Positions 1 through 6,172 of a DNA stretch of 35,462 nucleotides are shown one piece after another. Under the pieces are notes generated by a model that was not told the origin of the DNA, did no database searches, and saw only the letters and a list, made by a program, of their open reading frames with translations. Source of the stretch: CAIPVR01 sp049316905. Its GTDB lineage: Bacteria > Actinomycetota > Acidimicrobiia > Acidimicrobiales > Microtrichaceae. A program made the translations under genes and the position numbers. The stretch spans positions 1 to 35,462 of the forward strand of contig JBMOJH010000023.1 of NCBI GenBank assembly GCA_049316905.1. Direction: 5' to 3'. Positions within the stretch are counted from its first letter, which is position 1; each line of letters starts with the position of its first letter.

Positions 1-2
1 CG

Positions 3-140
3 CTGCTCCGCCAGCCCGAGCTGCCCCGGCTCCTCGAGGCCGAGGAGACCAGCGCCGGGCTGTGCATCCACTGCAACAAGTGCCTCCCGACGATCTACTC
101 GGGTACCCGCTGCGTGCTCGCGGACCCCGTCGCCCGGTAG
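3..140 (+). CDS. NADH:flavin oxidoreductase (old yellow enzyme family), C-terminal end
   Basis: Only the last 45 codons are inside the window; the gene enters from the left edge and stops at TAG 138-140. The visible residues include GLCIHCNKC followed by PTIYSGTRCV, which is the typical closing motif of the long-form old-yellow-enzyme / NADH:flavin oxidoreductase family (FMN-dependent ene-reductases of the 12-oxophytodienoate reductase type). In the family this C-terminal stretch closes a TIM-barrel flavoprotein. Substrate cannot be judged from this fragment. The gene is on the same strand as the molybdate genes but ends 73 bases before the regulator start, which has its own -10 box, so it is probably a separate transcript. 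Confidence 0.75.
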   Translation: MLRQPELPRLLEAEETSAGLCIHCNKCLPTIYSGTRCVLADPVAR

Positions 141-200
141 CCGATCCTCATCTGCAGGTCATCTGGCCGTTCTCGGGCGCATCTGCGGCTCAATGGCGGC

Positions 201-206
201 TACAGT
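201..206 (+). promoter_or_regulatory. -10 box (TACAGT) for the mod operon regulator, leaderless
   Basis: TACAGT fits the actinobacterial TAnnnT -10 consensus. It lies 7 bases before ATG 214, so transcription would begin at or within a base or two of that ATG. This favours ATG 214 over the upstream in-frame ATG 193. No convincing -35 box is visible. Confidence 0.45.
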
Positions 207-213
207 GCCGCTC

Positions 214-618
214 ATGCCGACCTACAGGATCGCCCAGGTGGCCGAGCTCCTCGGGGTCAGTCCCGACACGGTCCGCCGGTGGGGCGACGACGGCCGACTC
301 CCCGTCGTGCGGGGTGAGGCCGGGGTGCTCGGCGTGGAGGGCAGCGCCCTCGCGGAGTACCTGCGTGGGCGGGAGGCGGCCTACGAGCCCGACTCGGTGA
401 TGGCCCAGTCCGCCCGCAACCGCTTCACCGGCATCGTCACGAGGGTCGAGCGGGACACGCTCGTCGCCGTCGTGGAGATCCACGCCCCGCCGCACCGGCT
501 CGTGTCGATGATGACCCGCGAGGCGGCGGACGAGCTCGACCTGCAGCCGGGCGACCTGGCCACCGCCGCGGTGAAGTCCACCAACGTCGTCGTCGAGATT
601 CCGCCGGCGACCCGATGA
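214..618 (+). CDS. Molybdenum-responsive regulator: MerR-like HTH plus TOBE (molybdate-binding) domain
   Basis: A protein of 134 aa from ATG 214 (141 aa if ATG 193 is used). The N-terminal part (about residues 3-50) reads as an excisionase/MerR-type winged helix (YRIAQVAELLGVS, then DTVRRW). The C-terminal part (about 67-132) is a TOBE domain (NRFTGIVTRVERD ... VVEI), the domain that binds molybdate in ModE, ModC and molbindins. It therefore probably senses cytoplasmic molybdate and controls, or is co-expressed with, the modABC genes that start 28 bases downstream. This is not classical ModE, which has a LysR-like HTH and two TOBE copies. ATG 214 is preferred because the conserved HTH begins there and a -10 box sits 7 bases upstream. 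An alternative role as a pure molybdate-storage protein is less likely given the HTH. Confidence 0.8.
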   Translation: MPTYRIAQVAELLGVSPDTVRRWGDDGRLPVVRGEAGVLGVEGSALAEYLRGREAAYEPDSVMAQSARNRFTGIVTRVERDTLVAVVEIHAPPHRLVSMMTREAADELDLQPGDLATAAVKSTNVVVEIPPATR

Positions 619-646
619 CCGTCATCGCCACACGGAGGCACCACCG

Positions 647-1456
647 GTGCGCATGAAGCTGACACCCGCCCTCGCTGCACTCGCCGTGCTCGCCGTCGTC
701 GCTGTCGGGTGCAGCTCCGACGACTCGTCGACGACCACCACCACCTCGAAGGCGACCACGACCGTCGCCCCCGCGGCCACCGGCGCCGTCACCGTCTCGG
801 CCGCCGCGTCGCTCACCGAGGCCTTCACCACCATCAAGGACCGGTTCATCGCCGCGAACCCCGGAGCCACGGTCACGACCAACTTCGGTTCCTCCGGCCA
901 GCTCGCCACCCAGATCCAGAACGGGGCACCGGCCGACGTGGCCGCGTTCGCGGACGAAGCACCCATGACGACGCTGGCCGACGCCGGGCTGCTCGCCGCG
1001 CCACCGAAGGTGTTCGCCCGGAACGAACTCGTGATCGTGACGAAGCCGGGCAACCCCAAGAAGGTCACCTCGTTGGCGGACCTGGCCACGGTCGGGACGG
1101 TCTCGTTGTGCGCAGCCACCGCGCCGTGCGGCAAGTTCGCCGGCCAGGCGCTGACGAAGGCCGGAGTCACCATCCCGGAGAGCTCCATCACCCGTGGACC
1201 CGACGTGAAGGCCGCCCTCGCGGCCGTGACCCAGGGCGATGCCGAGGCGGCCGTCGTGTACGTGACCGATGCGAAGGCCGCGGGCACCAAGGTGGCCACG
1301 ATCGAGATCCCGACAGCAGCGAACGTGGTGGCCAGCTACCCGATCACCGTGGTGAAGGCCTCGGCCAACCCCTCCGCGGCCCGGGCCTTCGAGGACTTCG
1401 TGCTGGGGCCGGAGGGTCAGACGGCACTGAAGGACGCCGGCTTCCTCGCGCCGTGA
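647..1456 (+). CDS. modA: Molybdate ABC transporter substrate-binding lipoprotein ModA
   Basis: A 269-aa extracytoplasmic binding protein that captures molybdate (possibly tungstate) for ModBC. The start is GTG 647, 8 bases after GGAGG (634-638); an internal ATG at 653 has a poor spacing. A lipoprotein signal peptide ends with the lipobox VAVGC, Cys22 being the lipidated residue, followed by a Ser/Thr-rich linker (about 23-45). The mature part shows ModA hallmarks: AASLTEAF, the oxyanion-binding loop FGSSGQL, GAPADV, and VVYVTDA near residue 205. Two Cys residues in SLCAATAPCGK may pair. It is followed directly by modB, whose GTG overlaps its stop codon, so translation is probably coupled. 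Confidence 0.93.
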   Translation: MRMKLTPALAALAVLAVVAVGCSSDDSSTTTTTSKATTTVAPAATGAVTVSAAASLTEAFTTIKDRFIAANPGATVTTNFGSSGQLATQIQNGAPADVAAFADEAPMTTLADAGLLAAPPKVFARNELVIVTKPGNPKKVTSLADLATVGTVSLCAATAPCGKFAGQALTKAGVTIPESSITRGPDVKAALAAVTQGDAEAAVVYVTDAKAAGTKVATIEIPTAANVVASYPITVVKASANPSAARAFEDFVLGPEGQTALKDAGFLAP

Positions 1457-2247
1457 CGACCCCCCGGCGGCGGCCGCCCGTGCCGGTCGTCGTTGCGGCG
1501 GCGGTCGCGGTCGCGTTCTTCGTCCTCCCGCTCATCGGCCTGGTCCGGCAGGCCGCGTGGTCGAGCCTCCTCGACGACCTCTCCTCGCCGGAGGCGCGGA
1601 GCGCGCTGCGGCTGTCGCTGGTGTGCTCGCTCAGCGCCACTGCGCTGTCCGTGCTGTTCGGGCTGCCACTCGCCTGGGTGCTGGCCCGGGTGCGGTTCCC
1701 CGCGCGGGCACTCGTGCGCGGGCTCGTGCTGCTGCCGCTGGTCCTGCCCCCGGTGGTGGGCGGCGTGGCGCTACTCACCGCGTTCGGCCGGCGGGGCCTC
1801 GTCGGGGCGTGGCTGTACGACGCGTTCGGCGTCCAGCTCACCTTCAGCACCGCCGGGGCGGTGATGGCCGAGACCTTCGTGGCGCTGCCCTTCTTCGTCA
1901 TCACCGTGGAGGCCGGCCTGCGGGCGATGGACCGTCGCTACGAGGACATGGCCACCACGCTCGGCGCCGGTCGCGGGGTCGTGTTCCGCCGGGTCACGCT
2001 GCCGATCGTGGCGCCGAGCGTCGTGGCCGGAGCCGTGCTGGCGTGGGCTCGGGCCCTCGGCGAGTTCGGGGCGACGATCACCTTCGCGGGCAACATCGTC
2101 GGCCGCACACAGACGATCCCCCTCGCGGTGTACCTGCAGCTCGACTCGCGCCCGGATGCGGCGGTGGCGCTGAGTCTCGTGCTGCTCGTGGTGTCGCTCG
2201 CCGTGATCGTGGCGCTCCGCGACCGGTGGCTGGGCGGTACCTCGTGA
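1453..2247 (+). CDS. modB: Molybdate ABC transporter permease ModB
   Basis: A 264-aa inner-membrane permease with about six hydrophobic segments. GTG 1453 overlaps the modA stop (GTGA), the coupling arrangement repeated at modB/modC. The ABC permease EAA loop is visible as EDMATTLGAGRG followed by FRRVTLP (about residues 163-182), where ModC docks. GEFGATITFAGNI is the conserved segment that follows the EAA loop in ModB/CysT-type permeases. Partners are ModA outside and ModC inside. Nothing unusual in length or composition. Confidence 0.93.
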   Translation: MTTPRRRPPVPVVVAAAVAVAFFVLPLIGLVRQAAWSSLLDDLSSPEARSALRLSLVCSLSATALSVLFGLPLAWVLARVRFPARALVRGLVLLPLVLPPVVGGVALLTAFGRRGLVGAWLYDAFGVQLTFSTAGAVMAETFVALPFFVITVEAGLRAMDRRYEDMATTLGAGRGVVFRRVTLPIVAPSVVAGAVLAWARALGEFGATITFAGNIVGRTQTIPLAVYLQLDSRPDAAVALSLVLLVVSLAVIVALRDRWLGGTS

Positions 2248-3299
2248 CGCTCTCGGCGGAGGTCGGCCTCACGCTCGGACGACTCGACCTGCGCGTCGAG
2301 GTCGGGGCCGGCGACGGCGAGGTGGTGGCGGTGCTCGGCCCCAACGGAGCCGGCAAGACCACGCTCCTGCGCGCCCTCGCCGGCCTCGAGGGGCTGGACG
2401 TGGGGCGGATCACCCTCGACGGCACCGTCGTCGACGAACCGGACACCGCCACCTTCGTCCCGGCGGAGCGGCGGCCGGTCGGCATGGTCGTCCAGGACCT
2501 CCTCCTGTTCCCCCACCTCGACGCCCTCGGCAACATCGCGTTCGGACCGCGGGCCCGGGGCGTGCCCCGCCGCACCGCGGAGACCACGGCCCGGTCGTGG
2601 CTGGAACGGGTCGGGCTCGGCGAGCGGGCCCGGGCACGACCGGCCGAGCTGTCCGGTGGGCAGGCCCAGCGCGTGGCGCTCGCCCGTGCCCTGGCGACCG
2701 ATCCCCGCCTGCTGTTGCTCGACGAGCCGCTCGCGGCGCTCGACGCCACCACCCGCCCGGAGGTGCGGCGCGACCTGCGGCGACACCTCGACGACTTCGG
2801 GGGGACCACGGTGCTGGTGACCCACGACCCGCTCGACGCGCTCGCGCTCGCCGACCGGGTCGTGGTGGTGGAGGCCGGCCGCGTGACGCAGGCCGGCACC
2901 CTGACCGAGGTGACGACCCGGCCGCGGACGCCGTACGTGGCCGACCTCATCGGCGTGAACCTGCTGCGCGGCGAGGCCCATGGAACGGGCGTGCGCCTCG
3001 AAGGCGACGGCGGCGCGATCAGCATCGCAGAGCGGAGGAGCGGGCCGACGCTGCTCCTCGTGCGACCGCAGGCCGTGGCGCTGCACCGCTCGGAACCCGA
3101 CACGAGCGCCCGCAACCGGTGGGACTGCACGGTCGAGGGCTTCGACCTGCTCGGCGAGCACGTCCGGGTGCGCCTCTCCGGCGGGATCCGGCTGGTCGCG
3201 GACCTGACCCCGGCCTCCGTGGCCGAGATGGGCCTCACCGAGGGCAGCCGGGTGTGGGCGTCGGTGAAGGCCACCGACGTGGTCGCCTACGACGGCTGA
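2244..3299 (+). CDS. modC: Molybdate ABC transporter ATP-binding protein ModC
   Basis: A 351-aa ATPase that powers molybdate import. The GTG 2244 start overlaps the modB stop. The nucleotide-binding domain has Walker A GPNGAGKT (32-39), signature LSGGQ (136-140) and Walker B LLLLDEP with Asp160/Glu161; the switch His is in VTHDP. The last 90 or so residues form a TOBE domain, which in this family binds molybdate and can trans-inhibit transport. Together with the TOBE-containing regulator at the head of the operon, it gives two potential molybdate sensors. The four genes from 214 to 3299 appear to be one operon. Confidence 0.92.
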   Translation: MTLSAEVGLTLGRLDLRVEVGAGDGEVVAVLGPNGAGKTTLLRALAGLEGLDVGRITLDGTVVDEPDTATFVPAERRPVGMVVQDLLLFPHLDALGNIAFGPRARGVPRRTAETTARSWLERVGLGERARARPAELSGGQAQRVALARALATDPRLLLLDEPLAALDATTRPEVRRDLRRHLDDFGGTTVLVTHDPLDALALADRVVVVEAGRVTQAGTLTEVTTRPRTPYVADLIGVNLLRGEAHGTGVRLEGDGGAISIAERRSGPTLLLVRPQAVALHRSEPDTSARNRWDCTVEGFDLLGEHVRVRLSGGIRLVADLTPASVAEMGLTEGSRVWASVKATDVVAYDG

Positions 3300-3382
3300 C
3301 CCGACGCCAACACCGTCCGTTGCCCTTGCGCCGCCGGGCGGTTTGTATGGCGGCCGACGACTGCGCCCTCCGAGGAGCCGAC

Positions 3383-4726
3383 ATGGCCACCACCCCAGAA
3401 CCCCTCGATGACGACCTCGCCCGCGAGATCGCCGTCGAGGCCTACCTGTACCTGTACCCGATGGTGACCATGGAGGTCACCCGCCGCCAGGTCTGTTCCC
3501 CGGACGGCGCCGACCTCCCCGGCCACGGGCCGATGGGGGCCTTCACCCACATCCGGCAGTTCCCGACCGCGGACTTCAGGGAGGTGGTGCGCCCGAACTT
3601 CGACACCCTCTACTCGAGCGCGTGGATCGACCTCGGCGACGAACCGTGGATCGTGTCGGCCCCCGAGTCCGGCGACCGCTACTTCCTGCTCCCGATGCTC
3701 GACATGTGGAGCGACGTCTTCGCCAGTCCCGGCACCCGCACCACCGGCAACCGGGCGCTGAACCTCGGGGTCTGCCCGCCGGGGTGGACCGGCAGCCTGC
3801 CCGACGGGGTCGAGCGCATCGACGCCCCCACCCCGACCGTGTGGATCATCGGACGGACCCAGACCAACGGTCCTGCCGACTACCCGGCGGTGAACGCGTT
3901 CCAGGACCAGCTGTCGGTCACGCCGCTGTCCGCGTGGGGTGGCGACGCCCCGGCACCGACCTTCGCCGACCTCGACGGCATCGACCCGACCGTCCCGCCA
4001 CTCCAGCAGGTCAACGGGATGAGCGGCGCCCGGTTCTTCGCCCTGGGACTGGAGCTGATGGGACGCGAAGGGCCGCACCTCACCGACTGGGGCACGGTCG
4101 CCCGCATGGAGCGGCTAGGGCTCACCGCCGGCCCGGGCTTCGACGCGGACGCCCTGGCCCCCTCGGTGAGTGCCGCGATCGACGCCGCGCCGACCGGTGC
4201 GCTCGGGGTCCTCGGCGCCCAGTTCCCCCGCCTCGCTCCCGTGACCAACGGTTGGATGAACCTCACCGACACGATGGGGGTCTACGGCAACTTCTACGTG
4301 AAGCGCGCCGTGGTCGCCATGGCGGGCCTGGGCGCCAACCAGCCGGAGGACGCGATCTACCCCGTGCTCCAGCACGACGCCGACGGCCGGCCGCTCGACG
4401 GCGCGAACCGCTACGTCATCCATTTCGACGCCGGCGCCCTCCCGCCGGCGGACGCGTTCTGGTCGATCACGATGTACGACGCGGACGGCTTCCAGGTGGC
4501 GAACGAGCTCGACCGCTTCGCGATCGGCGACCGGGACGACCTCGCGCTCAACGCCGACGGTTCGCTCGACATCCTCCTGCAGCCGGACCGTCCCGAGCCC
4601 GACCGAGTGACCAACTGGCTGCCGAGCGTGCCCGGCCCGCTCGGCGTGACGATGCGGCTCTACGAGCCCCGGCACGAGGCACTCGCCGGCACGTGGACAC
4701 CGCCGCCGGTCACCAGGGTCGGCTGA
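3383..4726 (+). CDS. DUF1254/DUF1214 domain protein
   Basis: A 447-aa protein of unknown function. ATG 3383 is chosen because GAGGAG lies 5 bases before it (3372-3377). The N-terminal part (about residues 15-145) resembles DUF1254: EAYLYLYPMVTME, an FPTADF segment, RPNFDTLYSSAWIDL, then YFLLPMLDMWSDVFASPG. The C-terminal part (about 320-435) resembles DUF1214: VIHFDAGALPPADAFWSITMYD and the closing NWLPSVPGPLGVTMRLYEP. No signal peptide is visible. The family is common in soil bacteria; its biochemical role is not established and I do not assign one. The last 67 bases overlap the end of the convergent hydrolase gene, so the two transcripts are antisense at their 3' ends. Confidence 0.85.
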   Translation: MATTPEPLDDDLAREIAVEAYLYLYPMVTMEVTRRQVCSPDGADLPGHGPMGAFTHIRQFPTADFREVVRPNFDTLYSSAWIDLGDEPWIVSAPESGDRYFLLPMLDMWSDVFASPGTRTTGNRALNLGVCPPGWTGSLPDGVERIDAPTPTVWIIGRTQTNGPADYPAVNAFQDQLSVTPLSAWGGDAPAPTFADLDGIDPTVPPLQQVNGMSGARFFALGLELMGREGPHLTDWGTVARMERLGLTAGPGFDADALAPSVSAAIDAAPTGALGVLGAQFPRLAPVTNGWMNLTDTMGVYGNFYVKRAVVAMAGLGANQPEDAIYPVLQHDADGRPLDGANRYVIHFDAGALPPADAFWSITMYDADGFQVANELDRFAIGDRDDLALNADGSLDILLQPDRPEPDRVTNWLPSVPGPLGVTMRLYEPRHEALAGTWTPPPVTRVG

Positions 4727-5850
4727 GCTCCGTCGGCGTACGACGGCGTCCCGGGGCGCAAGGATTCGAGCCACTGCTTCGCCGCGGGCATGGCGGTAGC
4801 GCACAGCGAGAAGTGGTCGTCGTCCGGGTACTTCCGGACCGTGACGTCGGCGCCGAGCGCCGTGATCGCCGCCGCATACCCGTCCTGCCAGGCCAGCGGG
4901 CACGGGAACTGCCCCTCGGGGTTGCCGAGGTCCTGACAGATCAGCACCGGGCAGACCGGCATCCGGCGACCGGCCGAGGACGCCATCACCGCGTCCCGCC
5001 ACGCCGGGAGGTTCTGCGGGTCGGGGCGCAGGAGGGCACCGTGGTGGTGGAACGCGCGGGCCAACACGGCGTCGAGGTGGTGCACGGGCAGTGTGTCCCG
5101 GGTGGTGTGCGCGATCTCCACACCGAGCGGCGTCAACAGGTCCGCCAGGTCGAGGGTGTCGGGAAAGGCCGCGGCGAGACCCTCGATGAGCATGAACGGG
5201 TGTGCGTCCGGCGGGGCGTGCGGGTCGGCGGCCGCCATGGCGGAGCCGGCCGCGACGGCGGCCCCCGCGACCCCCGGGGAGAACGCGACGACGGCGAAGA
5301 GCTCCAGGTCGCAGTAGTCCTCGGCACCGAGTTCCGCGAGCGCGGCCACCGCGCCACCCCCCTGCGACCAGCCCGCCCCGGCGACGGCGGCCCCCGTGCC
5401 GAGGGGGAGGCCCCCCGCCGCGTGCACGATGTGGAGGCCGTCGAGCCCGTTGGTTCGGTTCACCGTGTACTGGTGCACCCCCGGCGTCCCGAGACCCTGG
5501 TAGTCGGTGGCGCACACCACCCAGCCGTCGTCGATGAACGACTGCAGGTGCGGCACCCCGTAGTCGATCTCGCGGGTCGCCCCGGGATCGAAGTAGGTGA
5601 TCAGCTCGCGTGCGGGGTCCGGCTGGGCCGACGGGCAGGCGGCATCGCCGAGGCCGGTCGTGCCGTGCAGCCAGGTCATGACCGGCCGGTCGGAGCCGGC
5701 GGTGTCCGGGGCGACCACCAGCCCGGTCGACTCGGTGGGCACCCCGTGGAGGTCCACCGAGGCGTAACGGACCCTCACGGCCACCGCGCCGGAGATGGAC
5801 GTGGGGATCTCCTCGTGCGAGAGCAGGTCACCGGGCAGTGCGTTCGACAT
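4660..5850 (-). CDS. Alpha/beta hydrolase of the secretory lipase (LIP) family
   Basis: A 396-aa serine hydrolase, probably an esterase or lipase. The fold markers appear in order: WLHGTTGLGD (oxyanion region, about residues 75-84), DYQGLG, the nucleophile elbow GWSQGG with Ser162, and a C-terminal DDDHFSL with the likely catalytic His346. The acid residue cannot be fixed by eye. The family includes secreted fungal and actinobacterial lipases, but this N-terminus (MSNALPGDLLSHEE) has no signal peptide, so it may act in the cytoplasm. Start ATG 5850 has GGAAGGA about 9 bases upstream. The reading frame stays open upstream through the tldD relic back to a TAG at 6013-6015, but the SD and protein family support 5850. 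Confidence 0.82.
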   Translation of the reverse strand: MSNALPGDLLSHEEIPTSISGAVAVRVRYASVDLHGVPTESTGLVVAPDTAGSDRPVMTWLHGTTGLGDAACPSAQPDPARELITYFDPGATREIDYGVPHLQSFIDDGWVVCATDYQGLGTPGVHQYTVNRTNGLDGLHIVHAAGGLPLGTGAAVAGAGWSQGGGAVAALAELGAEDYCDLELFAVVAFSPGVAGAAVAAGSAMAAADPHAPPDAHPFMLIEGLAAAFPDTLDLADLLTPLGVEIAHTTRDTLPVHHLDAVLARAFHHHGALLRPDPQNLPAWRDAVMASSAGRRMPVCPVLICQDLGNPEGQFPCPLAWQDGYAAAITALGADVTVRKYPDDDHFSLCATAMPAAKQWLESLRPGTPSYADGAQPTLVTGGGVHVPASASCRGS

Positions 5851-6172
5851 CGTTCGCGTGTCCTTCCGTGGCGTGGGGGGTGGCGGGCGGCCCGGTCCGC
5901 CCGGGACGGGCCACCCGTGCCCAGGAGATGCCGAGGCCGCGGTGGCGCCGATGGTCAGGCCATGGGCCGGAAGGGTCGGGGAGCTGTCCCCGCAGCGAAC
6001 GGCTGGCCCATCCTAGGCAGCCCGGGCGGCGGTGCCTCCTCATGGACGTAGCGGCTTCCGTCGACATCCGAGTTGGCCGGCCGTCCGGCGGCGGCTCCTG
6101 ATGAGATCACGGTCGTCTCGTGTCCTGGACGGGTCGTGGTCGTGCGGCATCCATGGACCACTCCCGACACGA
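5851..6172. other. 322-bp gene-free gap with a tldD relic
   Basis: The gap lies between the hydrolase start and the rhamnosidase stop. Its only recognisable content is the minus-strand tldD C-terminal relic at 5935-6012. The remaining 160 bases next to the rhamnosidase show no ORF with convincing homology, no clear terminator and no promoter that I can support. Confidence 0.6.
5935..6012 (-). pseudogene. Relic of a tldD 3' end (26 codons)
   Basis: Read on the minus strand this stretch translates to DGPAVRCGDSS followed by PTLPAHGLTIGATAA. The intact TldD encoded at 18599-19993 ends DGQGVPVGDGV and PTLRAHGLTIGGTAA, so 18 of 26 positions are identical. A TAG (6013-6015) precedes it in frame and the usual stop after the last Ala is lost (TGA is TCG here). 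The DNA of the last 11 codons (5935-5967) matches the intact gene (18602-18634) at 31 of 33 bases. It is either the displaced end of tldD left by an insertion or what remains of a decayed second copy. Confidence 0.7.

Noticed and set aside
5848..6012. Extended hydrolase start or TldD-hydrolase fusion
   Set aside because: The frame is open from the TAG at 6013-6015 through the tldD relic into the hydrolase, but the linker is Pro/Gly-rich junk, ATG 5850 has its own SD, and the relic lacks the zinc ligands.
3622..6051. Very long open frame (809 codons) overlapping the DUF1254 and hydrolase genes
   Set aside because: Arg/Pro/Gly-rich translation without family resemblance; it is a frame shadow produced by extreme GC content. 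The same applies to many other long frames opposite or inside real genes (for example 1557-2243, 2597-3382, 13743-15341, 21640-23598).
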